From: JANWXR01 sp964608265
GTDB lineage: Bacteria > Chloroflexota > Anaerolineae > Anaerolineales > UBA6663
NCBI GenBank assembly: GCA_964608265.1
Contig: CAZSNP010000005.1
Span: forward strand, 1-64,000
Direction of reading: 5' to 3'
Length of the DNA: 64,000 nucleotides
A model generated the notes under the pieces. It was not told the origin of the DNA. It ran no database searches and saw nothing but the letters and a program-made list of their open reading frames with translations. Made by a program: the position numbers and the translations under genes. Shown here in pieces: positions 50,710-59,207 of the stretch; position 1 is the first letter of the stretch; every line of letters starts with the position of its first letter.

Positions 50710-52584
50710 CTACACCGGCTCACGATCCAAAACCAGCCGGCTCCAGATTTCAAAGGTCAGCAGCAGTCCGAACTCGACCGCGTAGTTTCTTCGCCCGGCC
50801 ATGTGATCGGCAATCATCTGGCGCAGGAAGCCTGGATTGTAGTAACCACGCTCACTGGTGCGCTTGTCCAGCAGGATACTTTCCAGCCACGGGCGCAGAG
50901 TGGTGCGGAACCACAACGGCCAGTTGGCGCGCTCGCGTTCTGAGCCAAGCGGGACAAGGCCGCCGGTTAATTGACTCAGCCGGCGTTGGACATAGAACAA
51001 GCCTCGTGAAAGGAAGGTGACCTGCGGGCCGCTCCATTCCGCGGCCACGCCGGTGTAGTCATACGGAATACGCGCGAGGTCCGGCCGGGTGCGTTTGATG
51101 AGCGCAATTTGCAGCAGGCGATTGATCCGCCAGCGGGCTGGCACACGGCAGGCGAGGTCGGAGAACTCGTTGTCGCTGTACGGGAAGCGGGTTTCGATTT
51201 GGGTGCGAGTGAGCACAGGCCCATTGCCCGAGGAACGCGGCCAGCGGCTCTTGAGACAAAAGGCCTCGACCTGGGTGGCAAATGAATCTCCCCGGCACAA
51301 GGCCAACTCCTGCCGGAGTGACTCAAATGGCGCTCCCGCCGTGGTTTTGTTCAGGGCAGGACTCAGGACCTGCGCCTTCAATGTGTCGTCGATGTAGACG
51401 CCCTGATGATCGTAGAAATTCCGGGCCGCCTCGTCGAGCGTGCGGGCCCGCATCAATGCGGGATTTAGCTCAATCCCGCCAACGATTCCGTCCGACCGCC
51501 CGGTGCCGTAGAACACGACATCCGCAAAGGACTTCGCCTGCCGAATGCCGTTGAGCATGTAGATATCTATAACCGTCATCAGGCCATCGGTGTACCATAC
51601 GCCCTGGCGGGCCGTTTGAACGAGGAATTCAGGTTGCAGATCCAGCGGGTGAGGCTGCCCACCCAGACGTGCCGCCACCTCACCGCCGTACTTCACATCC
51701 CACGATCCAGCCGGCCCAAATGTGAAGGTGTGGAAGCGCGGCTTGATCCGATCCGGGATTACGCCAGCGACCAGGCGTGAGTCTAATCCGCCGCTGACAT
51801 ACGCGCCGAAATTGAAGTCACCTTGGGTCTGCCGCTCGACCGCCACGCGCATCATCTCGGCTAACGTGTCAACGTAGTCATGTCGGCTGCGTTCCGGTTG
51901 ATCCTGAGCGACTTCCGGATCCCAGTAGGCCTTGACCCGGCAGGCGCCATGGGCAAATACCGCCACACAGCCTGCCGGTAGAAAGTGAACATCGCGCAAC
52001 AGGGTGCGGTCGGCCATGACGTGCCGAAAGGTGAATAACTCAGCCAGGCCCAACTCATCAACCTGACGAGGGACGCGATGATCTTGAAGGATGGCTTTGA
52101 TTTCCGAGCCGAAGAGAAAACGTTCGCCTTGAGCGGAAAAGTATAGTGGCCGATTGCAATCCCGATCAACGGCCAGGATGACGCTGTCGTGCCGTTGATC
52201 ATAAATCGCTATAGCGAAGTTGCCGTCAAGAACACGCATACAAGTCTCGCCGCGATCCTCAAAGAGATGCACCAGAATATCCGCATCGCTTTCACCCCTA
52301 AGGTGATGCCCGCGCTGGCGCAACTCAGCCAGCAGTTGGCGGCGCTGAAACTCGTAGATTTCCCCGTCCATCCAGACCCAGATGGACTGATCTTCATTGC
52401 AGACCGGTTGGGGTTGGCGGTTCGTGATCCCGAGACTCACCCGCCCGGCGGCAAAGGGCGCATGGCTAGACCGGGTGGTTTGATACCACGGCTCGTGTAC
52501 GAGGGCTGCCTGCATCTGTGAGGCAAGCGTAGTCAACTGTACGGTATCCAGGCTGCGATCGTAGACTCCAAATAGCCCCGGCAT
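50710..52584 (-). CDS. AsnB-like amidotransferase (no N-terminal Cys)
   Basis: 624 aa. The N-terminal class-II glutaminase fold is intact in outline (ITNRQPQPVCNEDQSIWVWMDGEIYEF, then GNFAIAIYD), but the protein begins MPGLFGVYD with Pro at position 2, where the catalytic Cys2 should be. The synthetase half has the PPi loop YVSGGLDSR (Ser near residue 260) and the second nucleotide segment FYGTGRSDGIVGG. It therefore probably forms an amide or ester-like bond with ammonia from another source or does not use glutamine. AsnB-like proteins of polysaccharide loci often modify a sugar uronic acid. Its start is 4 nt from the GT4 gene's end. Confidence 0.85.
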   Translation of the reverse strand: MPGLFGVYDRSLDTVQLTTLASQMQAALVHEPWYQTTRSSHAPFAAGRVSLGITNRQPQPVCNEDQSIWVWMDGEIYEFQRRQLLAELRQRGHHLRGESDADILVHLFEDRGETCMRVLDGNFAIAIYDQRHDSVILAVDRDCNRPLYFSAQGERFLFGSEIKAILQDHRVPRQVDELGLAELFTFRHVMADRTLLRDVHFLPAGCVAVFAHGACRVKAYWDPEVAQDQPERSRHDYVDTLAEMMRVAVERQTQGDFNFGAYVSGGLDSRLVAGVIPDRIKPRFHTFTFGPAGSWDVKYGGEVAARLGGQPHPLDLQPEFLVQTARQGVWYTDGLMTVIDIYMLNGIRQAKSFADVVFYGTGRSDGIVGGIELNPALMRARTLDEAARNFYDHQGVYIDDTLKAQVLSPALNKTTAGAPFESLRQELALCRGDSFATQVEAFCLKSRWPRSSGNGPVLTRTQIETRFPYSDNEFSDLACRVPARWRINRLLQIALIKRTRPDLARIPYDYTGVAAEWSGPQVTFLSRGLFYVQRRLSQLTGGLVPLGSERERANWPLWFRTTLRPWLESILLDKRTSERGYYNPGFLRQMIADHMAGRRNYAVEFGLLLTFEIWSRLVLDREPV

Positions 52585-52587
52585 CCC

Positions 52588-53796
52588 TTAAGCGTCTCCC
52601 CGCTCGGCCAGCATTTGATGATAGACCTCATATGTCCGCTGGGCCACAACCGATGCTCGAAAGCGGTGCGACGCTTCCTGGTAGGCCCGCTGACCAAGGG
52701 CGGCCCGCAGGGTCTCATCTCCCAGTATTTTTTGGAGCGCATCCGCGATTGCGGCTACGTCCCCATAGTCCACCACAAACCCGGTCTCAGCCTGAGCCAC
52801 AAGGTATGGAATCCCGCCCACCCGTGAGCCGATAACGGGTTTGCCGGCTGCCATCGCCTGTTGGATAACCATGGGTGACATCTCCAATCGAGACGGCAGG
52901 ACAAAGACCGCGCAGCGCGCGTACTCTTCCAGCAATCGCTTTTCGGAGAGCTGACCGAGGAATTGGACATGAGCGCCCAATCCCAGGGTTGTGATTAGGT
53001 GTTGAACATAGTCCCAATAGCCCGGCTCATCTTTCGCGCCGGCAACATGGAGGTGGGCATGGGGGTTCAGGCGGCGAACCAACGCCAACGCTTGTATGAC
53101 ATGATGAACAGATTTGTTGCCATCCACGCGTCCGGCAAACAGGATACGACCCTGGACTTCACGGTTATTCAAGTTGAAGAATCTCTCTGGAATGGGATTC
53201 TCGATGGAATGCACCTGTCCGCGCAGGAGGTGGCCGTAATCTTGAGACAGAAACGGACTGATGGCGATGAGGTGGCGGGCCTGCTTAAGGCTGTGCAATT
53301 CCTCACGCTTAATCAACGGCCGGCGCACCCAGCGATTGAGCCACCCATGATCCATCCATTCGGCGCGATACCGCATCCCATGCTGGGTGAGCACTGTGGG
53401 CCGGCCCGTCGCAAACGCCGCCTCGGCATAGGTGCCGGCAACATGCGCATGAATTAGATCCGGCTGAATGCGCACAAGCTCACGTCGCAGGCGCAGGCGG
53501 TTGATCAAAAAAAAGGTGAGGTTGCCCAACCGATAGAAGGCCGGCAGGTAGTGAAGGGTTAATCGGGGTTGCCAGACCACGCGGCGAGCGGCGATATCTT
53601 CCCGAAGGGCGATCACATGGATCTCGAGATCATCAAACCGGCTGAGTTCGGCGACCAGATTACTGACAACAGCTTCGACCCCGCCCGCAATCCGAGCTGA
53701 ATCGAGCGGGTAATCGCCGAGCATCGCAACCCGCAGGCGCGCCGGCTGCAAACGAGCAGCGCCATTCAAAGTGGGAGGATCAGCGGGCACTATCAT
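52588..53796 (-). CDS. Glycosyltransferase family 4
   Basis: 402 aa. N-domain with LRVAMLGDYPLDSARIAGGVEAVVSNLVAEL and ALREDIAARRVVW. C-domain with ILFAGRVDGNKSVHHVIQALALV, VAGAKDEPGYWDYV, VQFLGQLSEKRLLEEYARCAVFVLPSRLEMSPMVIQQAMAAGKPVIGSRVGG, i.e. the EX7E-like site. A Wzy/ligase gene lies upstream after 186 nt. It transfers an unknown sugar in the polysaccharide pathway. Confidence 0.89.
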   Translation of the reverse strand: MIVPADPPTLNGAARLQPARLRVAMLGDYPLDSARIAGGVEAVVSNLVAELSRFDDLEIHVIALREDIAARRVVWQPRLTLHYLPAFYRLGNLTFFLINRLRLRRELVRIQPDLIHAHVAGTYAEAAFATGRPTVLTQHGMRYRAEWMDHGWLNRWVRRPLIKREELHSLKQARHLIAISPFLSQDYGHLLRGQVHSIENPIPERFFNLNNREVQGRILFAGRVDGNKSVHHVIQALALVRRLNPHAHLHVAGAKDEPGYWDYVQHLITTLGLGAHVQFLGQLSEKRLLEEYARCAVFVLPSRLEMSPMVIQQAMAAGKPVIGSRVGGIPYLVAQAETGFVVDYGDVAAIADALQKILGDETLRAALGQRAYQEASHRFRASVVAQRTYEVYHQMLAERGDA

Positions 53797-53891
53797 CCTA
53801 CGTCATCGCCAATCTTGAGTCGCTCTATCCCATCCGCTCAATTTCGATTTCTCCGAAACACCTGACAATTCACGCTGACGAGCAGATATCG

Positions 53892-53920
53892 ATGGCGGAG
53901 TGTCAAGAACACTCCGCCAT
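53892..53920. repeat. 12-bp palindrome in the gap between Wzy-like and GT4 genes
   Basis: ATGGCGGAGTGT (53892-53903) pairs with ACACTCCGCCAT (53909-53920) across a 5-nt loop. No T-run follows on either strand. It may be an RNA-processing or stabilising element inside the polysaccharide operon. Confidence 0.6.
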
Positions 53921-53982
53921 TGCAAACCTTATCCGAGTTCCTCACGGCGTGCGCACCAGTGAGGCCGATGGGGAAAATGAGT

Positions 53983-55440
53983 CTATCCCGTGGCGGGTTT
54001 TGAATGCGCCGATTCTTCTATCTCTGGCAGTCGCGTCAACATCTCGTGTGAGCCAACGATTGCGCCTGCCAAGAAGAAAAAGAGTTGATGCGGATATTCG
54101 TGATTCATCACAACAGTGGTGAGGCTAATGACGTAAGCGATCCAAACACCCCAGAAGACAGCAATCAAGTCGCGTTCTATGAAACTGCCCCGACGGCGGG
54201 ACCGATAAAGGCGAATGCTTTCGTGAAGCAGGATGAATAACGCGAGCACGTAGGGCAAGAAGCCAAACAGACCCGCATCCAGCAGAATCGATAGGTAGTG
54301 GCTTTCAATGGCCTGCAACTCAGAGCGGGCCATGAAGGCCTCGACACCATAACCCAGAATTGGGGCCTGACCGATGTATTGCAGCGCAGTCGTCCAGATG
54401 CCAAGGCGGCCATTGAGCGTATCCGCTCCCTCCCCCACCCGTTCGGTGGCCACTGGGCTGTCCACAATTTGCGCGGCAAAGAGCCAGCCGGCAAACGCCG
54501 CGCTCACCAGCAACACCGTGAAAAGCACTCGGAAGCGCGGAAAAAAGAGTGGGACGATGACGAGGCTGGCCAACGTCGCAATCCAGGCGGTGCGCTTGTA
54601 AGTGAAGAATAAGCCGCAAATCGTTAGCACGAGGAAGAGTACCAGCGCAAAGCGCGAGGCTGGCCGGCGGCTCTTGAGCAACAAATAGAAGTCAATCGGA
54701 ATGGCCAGGGAGAAGATCAAACCGAATACATGCGGGGAGTCGAGTAGCCCCCGCATGATGCGCAGGCTTTCACTTTCCGTGTAATACACCAGGCCGGAAA
54801 TCTGCCCATCTACGAACAGAATATTGCCTGTCACTTGCGTGTATGTGCCATACAACCCGTTGTAGGCGCCAATGATGGCAACGGCCCACAATACCCGCCG
54901 GACACTGTTTTCATCGGTGACAAAGTATTTCGCAATGTAATACAACAAGAATGGAGTCAGGTAGACGTCAAACACCCATTGCAGGTTATAGGTAATGTCC
55001 TGGCTGCGAAGCGCCGATAGAGCAAGTGCCACGCCGGTCAGACCCAGGGCCACGTCAACCCGTGTGACACGGCGAAAAGCATGGTGACCCAGGGCGCCGC
55101 GGGCTAATACCAAGATAAAGAGCAACCCCGTTATGCCGCGACCCAGAGTTAGATCTGGAATACCAGCCCCCATGCGAAAGTTCAGGAAGATAAAGTTGAC
55201 AAACGGGTGAAGGATTAGGCTGAGAAGCAGGCCATCCAGAGGGAAGCGCAACGTGCCGAGGACAAAGATCCCCATTAAAACAGCAGTCACAACAACTTCG
55301 GCCGCATTCTGACTGAAGGCTACGCCCACCCCGCTCCCCAGCGCGGAGGCCAGCGCGAAGTACAGGATGGATTTACCCGCTGGCCCACGCAGCAGGTCAA
55401 ACGGGCCAGCGGGTATCGTGCTACGATTCAAACCTGCCAT
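53983..55440 (-). CDS. O-antigen ligase/polymerase-like membrane protein (Wzy-like)
   Basis: 485 aa with about ten to twelve hydrophobic helices. The large periplasmic loop holds ERVGEGADTLNGRLGIWTTALQYI and a PILGYGVEAFM segment before ESHYLSILLDAGLFGFLPY. This is the pattern of the WaaL/Wzy 'O-antigen ligase' family, where the RxG..GxG and HNxYL-like elements are conserved. It is next to a Wzz-like gene, so it probably polymerises repeat units at the membrane. A ligase role cannot be excluded. Start 4 nt from the Wzz-like gene's stop region. Confidence 0.85.
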   Translation of the reverse strand: MAGLNRSTIPAGPFDLLRGPAGKSILYFALASALGSGVGVAFSQNAAEVVVTAVLMGIFVLGTLRFPLDGLLLSLILHPFVNFIFLNFRMGAGIPDLTLGRGITGLLFILVLARGALGHHAFRRVTRVDVALGLTGVALALSALRSQDITYNLQWVFDVYLTPFLLYYIAKYFVTDENSVRRVLWAVAIIGAYNGLYGTYTQVTGNILFVDGQISGLVYYTESESLRIMRGLLDSPHVFGLIFSLAIPIDFYLLLKSRRPASRFALVLFLVLTICGLFFTYKRTAWIATLASLVIVPLFFPRFRVLFTVLLVSAAFAGWLFAAQIVDSPVATERVGEGADTLNGRLGIWTTALQYIGQAPILGYGVEAFMARSELQAIESHYLSILLDAGLFGFLPYVLALFILLHESIRLYRSRRRGSFIERDLIAVFWGVWIAYVISLTTVVMNHEYPHQLFFFLAGAIVGSHEMLTRLPEIEESAHSKPATG

Positions 55441-55443
55441 GGC

Positions 55444-56478
55444 TTAATCGGTAGCCTGAGATGCAGTTGCGAGGGGCCGCACTTTCGGCCGGTGTGACTC
55501 CACGTATTCCAACCCGAAGATGAGCACAAAGCTGACCGCCACGCTCATCAACAACCCGAGGACCAGAATGCGCGCATCAAAGGGCGACATGGGTTCGCGA
55601 GCCGGGTAGGCAGGCTCAACGATCTGAATAAACCGGGCCTGTAGAATCTCATTCTCCTTCAACTTGGCTTCGGTTTCCTTGTTGACGAGAAAGGAGTAGT
55701 AGTCTTCAGTTTGTCGAACGCGGGCAGAGCGCGCGTCAAGGTCGTTGATCAAGGCCGACAACTTTACAATTTCGGCCTGATGCTGCGCGACGAGTCGGTT
55801 GTACGCGTTAGCCTTAGTGGGATCACCATTGACGGCAGCATCGCTGCTGTACAGCGTCAGGTTCCATATGATGGTGCGTTCGGCCTCGATTTGTGCGGAT
55901 AGATCGCTGATTGCATTGGCGGATTTGAAGTCCGCCAGCGATTGCTTGGCGGCGATCATCTTGGCCTCGGCGTCCGCTACCTGAGCCGAGATGAACTCGC
56001 GCGCCGACGCGGCCGGTTCAGCCTGTAATTCGCCGAAATACTGGCGCGCCTCGTCCACCAAAACATTGGCGATATCCGCCGCGGACTGAGGATCATCCGA
56101 TCGCACGGCCACCCAGACAAAAGTCGACTCGGTTGGCTTGTCGGTCGTAATCCGCTCCGACAACTCGGAGAGGCTAAGCGACAGGCCAAGCCGGTCCTTG
56201 GTGCGGCTCAACACGGTCGGGCTCTTGATCACCTCCAGAAAGGCCGTTTGGGTCGCACGCACTTGCTGATTCTGAGTAGGGCGGTCGAAGCCGGGGTATA
56301 GCGATACGTCCGCCGAGGGCGGCACGTTGACGAGAAAACGCACCGACGACTCATACTGGGCGGCGCTGCTCCAGGCGCTGGCCAACATGACCAGAAGCGC
56401 CGTCCCGCTTACGACGACGAAAAGCCATAAGCGCTTGCGCAGCACATTCACGTACTCCAGGAATTCTTGCATACTCAT
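55444..56478 (-). CDS. Wzz/Chain-length determinant-like protein
   Basis: 344 aa polysaccharide co-polymerase without a kinase domain. An N-terminal TM helix (about 20-42, LWLFVVVSGTALLVMLASAW) is followed by a periplasmic domain with a coiled-coil (EFISAQVADAEAKMIAAKQSLADFK, then a long heptad region). The PF02706/GNVR-type segment near the end is PAYPAREPMSPFDARILV, then a second TM (ILVLGLLMSVAVSFVLIFG). It sets chain length together with the Wzy-like protein. ATG 56478 has AAGGAGA 7 nt upstream; the frame is open to 56508. No BY-kinase is in view. Confidence 0.87.
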   Translation of the reverse strand: MSMQEFLEYVNVLRKRLWLFVVVSGTALLVMLASAWSSAAQYESSVRFLVNVPPSADVSLYPGFDRPTQNQQVRATQTAFLEVIKSPTVLSRTKDRLGLSLSLSELSERITTDKPTESTFVWVAVRSDDPQSAADIANVLVDEARQYFGELQAEPAASAREFISAQVADAEAKMIAAKQSLADFKSANAISDLSAQIEAERTIIWNLTLYSSDAAVNGDPTKANAYNRLVAQHQAEIVKLSALINDLDARSARVRQTEDYYSFLVNKETEAKLKENEILQARFIQIVEPAYPAREPMSPFDARILVLGLLMSVAVSFVLIFGLEYVESHRPKVRPLATASQATD

Positions 56479-56555
56479 TTTGATTCTCCTTCGCAGTTCA
56501 ACCGGCAAGCGCCGGGACTTCGCACTGCATTACGCGCCACTGGAAGCCCATGGGT

Positions 56556-57836
56556 TCACGACGAGAGCGTCGCCGCTCGTTGTTGTGCCTCGAATGGCAT
56601 GGGTGGCAGAACCCGCCGATAAACAGCCTCTACGGCACGAGCAAAATGATACGACGTAAAGCGCATTTCAACCTGTTGGCGGGCCTGTATCCCTAATCGA
56701 GCCCTCAAGGCGGGGTCGGTCGCCAGCTTCACAATTGCTCGAGCCATGGCTGGCCCATCATTCATGGGCACCAACAAGCCGTTGCGCCCATCCTCAACTA
56801 CCTCCACTACCCCGCCCGCGGCCGTGGCGATCACCGGCTTGCCACAGGCCAGCCCTTCAATGATCACCAACCCAAAGGGCTCCGCCCGCGATGCGCTGTG
56901 GACCAGGACGTCGAGAGCCGGGATCAGCGCTGGAATATCCGCTTGAAAACCCGTGAACTGAACAACATCGTCCAAACCCAACTGCTGAGCAAGAGTGTGC
57001 AACTGCCGTTGATATGTGAGGTCGCTGGGTGGGTCAGGCTCACCCACGATCAGCGCTTTCAGGTTTGGCACCTGCGGCCGGGCTTCAGCCAGCGCGTGCA
57101 AGAAGACCTCCTGACCCTTCCACGGTGTCAGCCGCCCAACGTTTCCCAGCACAAAATCCGCTCCGTTCAAGCCAAACCGCTGACGCACACTGTCGGATTC
57201 GGTTTTTGGCGAGTAATGCACCAAATCCAGGCCGTCGTACACGATGTCGCCGGCGACGCCCGTAATCGCTTGCGTCAACCGGTTCTCGATCTCACGCGAG
57301 ATATAAACCAGAAACGTAATCCGACGTGTCAACCAGCGCCCGATGGCCGCCGGCGGGTCATAGTCCCTTACGTGACAGACACACGGGACGCGACTCAGCC
57401 ATGCGGCCACAATGCCACTGGCGTTGCTATTGGGTTGATTGTTCAGGTGCACCAGATCAATCTGTCGTTCGCGAATGATCCGGCTGAGGCGCACCGCCTC
57501 AGGCAATTCGGTTCGAAGGAAGTGCCAAACGGCTCGCGCTTCCCGATACCAGCGCTTCAGCCGAGTGCTGTAATGCCCCAGGGCAGCGGCGATGTCCCGG
57601 GTTGGGGTGTTGACCGATCCCGTCGAGTCCGTTCCCGGCTTCGACGACGCCAGAAGGATTGTGTCTACCCCGATTTCCTGAAAGCGCGCGCGATAGTCGT
57701 TGTGGCGATGAAAGACCACCGTCGCCTCGTACTGATCTCGGTTGATGGCGCTGAGAAGGCGATGCAGGCTGATGACAGAGCCGCCGACCCCGTTCGCGTT
57801 TTCTACATACAGCACGCGCACACGCTGGTGGCTCAT
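56556..57836 (-). CDS. Glycosyltransferase family 4
   Basis: 426 aa. N-domain with VLYVENANGVGGSVISLHRLL and DLVHLNNQPNSNASGIVAAW. C-domain with LGNVGRLTPWKGQEVFLHALAEA, LIVGEPDPPSDLTYQRQL, VQFTGFQADIPALIPALDVLVHSASRAEPFGLVIIEGLACGKPVIATAAGG. The EX7E motif is EPFGLVIIE. The next GT-like gene overlaps it by 4 nt (ATGA), so both are coupled. Sugar unknown. Confidence 0.9.
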   Translation of the reverse strand: MSHQRVRVLYVENANGVGGSVISLHRLLSAINRDQYEATVVFHRHNDYRARFQEIGVDTILLASSKPGTDSTGSVNTPTRDIAAALGHYSTRLKRWYREARAVWHFLRTELPEAVRLSRIIRERQIDLVHLNNQPNSNASGIVAAWLSRVPCVCHVRDYDPPAAIGRWLTRRITFLVYISREIENRLTQAITGVAGDIVYDGLDLVHYSPKTESDSVRQRFGLNGADFVLGNVGRLTPWKGQEVFLHALAEARPQVPNLKALIVGEPDPPSDLTYQRQLHTLAQQLGLDDVVQFTGFQADIPALIPALDVLVHSASRAEPFGLVIIEGLACGKPVIATAAGGVVEVVEDGRNGLLVPMNDGPAMARAIVKLATDPALRARLGIQARQQVEMRFTSYHFARAVEAVYRRVLPPMPFEAQQRAATLSS

Positions 57837-59053
57837 CGCCCAGCCTTCGACAATTTGAGGGACATTTGCTTCGTAATCAACTCAGATATTCGACTGACAC
57901 GAGTATCCCAACTGTTCTGTTCGGCCAGGGCCGTGCGTTTCTCAACCATCGCTTCACACTTGTCACTCAGCGCGTTGTGTACGGCCTGTTCGGCCTCCGC
58001 CACCGTGTGAACCAACGTCACTACATCGCCTGCCGCCTTAAGGGCTGCCACCGGTGTCGCGACAATCGGCTTGCCCGCTGCGAGTCCTTCATACAACTTC
58101 AGCGGATCCATATACTCAGTCTCAGAGACCAACCGATATGGCAGGAGACAGACCTGACAGGCTCGAATGTAGTCGGGCACGGCGCCCGGTGGCTTCAGGC
58201 CCAGAAAGTGAACATTGGGCAAATGCCGCAACCGCGCTATGTCCTCTTCGACTCCACGACTGTTTGCCTCGCCTACCAGCACGAGAGACCATTGCGGGCG
58301 TCGCTCGGCCAGATCCGCCAGCAACTTCAAGTCCAACCGCGCACCGATCAGACCGGCATAAATGAGGCGCGGAGGCGGAATTGACTGCACATCATCCGGC
58401 ACATGGGCCGGGCCTCGGTACGCCTGAACATCCACCCCGTTCGGAACGAGATAAGTCTGCGAGTTGAGGGTGCGTTTGGCCTCCAGCAATTTCGGCGAGA
58501 CCACCAGCACCATATCCACCCGGCCAAGCAGTTGGCGCTCACACGCCCGTAACCACTCCGCCAACTCAGCCGACACTCCCTGATAGGCCGTATATTCGTC
58601 CACCACATGGTAGATCGTGAGCGCCTCATCCCAGTGCCCGAGTTGAGCCACCATCTCGGGCTGCGAGAGCCATACGATGGGCCGCCGGAAATTCAGCCGG
58701 CGCAAGGAAGACCGCAAGCATGCCCGCCACCAGATCCCGGTTAGGTGACTGAATGGAAAGCGCCCGGAGACCGGGGCAAACGTCGGACTATGATAGATGT
58801 AAAGGTTCTGCTGCGCCTGACTCACTCGGCCGCGCTGGAGTTCCCGCCGCAAATGGGTGAAGCGCCACTCGCCATTGCGCCAGCGCTGGCGCAAAGTCAA
58901 CAAATCAATCTTGGGCTCAACGTATAAGACGCGATTGTGGCACGCGAAGCGCGATAACAAGTGATGCCGATTACGCCACAACCCTGTCCATTGACCGGGG
59001 CCAAAGTAAATCAGATCATGCCCTTGCAACATGCCATGTCCGCGGGCGCTCAC
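57833..59053 (-). CDS. Glycosyltransferase, TuaH/GT4-like
   Basis: 406 aa. DLIYFGPGQWTGLWRNRHHLLSRFA at the start, RVLYVEPKIDLLTLRQRW and RPIVWLSQPEMVAQLG in the N-domain. The C-domain contains LVPNGVDVQAY, LIYAGLIGARLDLKLLADLAERRP, VHFLGLKPPGAVPDYIRACQVCLLPY and DPLKLYEGLAAGKPIVATPV, the EX7E-like loop. It fits teichuronic-acid TuaH-like transferases. About 150 nt of AT-richer sequence lies upstream before the esterase gene; I found no clear promoter in it. Confidence 0.85.
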   Translation of the reverse strand: MSARGHGMLQGHDLIYFGPGQWTGLWRNRHHLLSRFACHNRVLYVEPKIDLLTLRQRWRNGEWRFTHLRRELQRGRVSQAQQNLYIYHSPTFAPVSGRFPFSHLTGIWWRACLRSSLRRLNFRRPIVWLSQPEMVAQLGHWDEALTIYHVVDEYTAYQGVSAELAEWLRACERQLLGRVDMVLVVSPKLLEAKRTLNSQTYLVPNGVDVQAYRGPAHVPDDVQSIPPPRLIYAGLIGARLDLKLLADLAERRPQWSLVLVGEANSRGVEEDIARLRHLPNVHFLGLKPPGAVPDYIRACQVCLLPYRLVSETEYMDPLKLYEGLAAGKPIVATPVAALKAAGDVVTLVHTVAEAEQAVHNALSDKCEAMVEKRTALAEQNSWDTRVSRISELITKQMSLKLSKAGR

Positions 59054-59207
59054 CTGACTTTGGGCTTCCTGTCGCCGCGCCGAATCAGAATATGTGAATG
59101 CGAAAAAACTTTCGTCTGAGACGGTTTAGCGTGATTAAAGCAACAAAGCCCTCGACTGAATATGGGACTATGGTATGCCTGATCATCCCTTATTGGTCTG
59201 AGACTGG

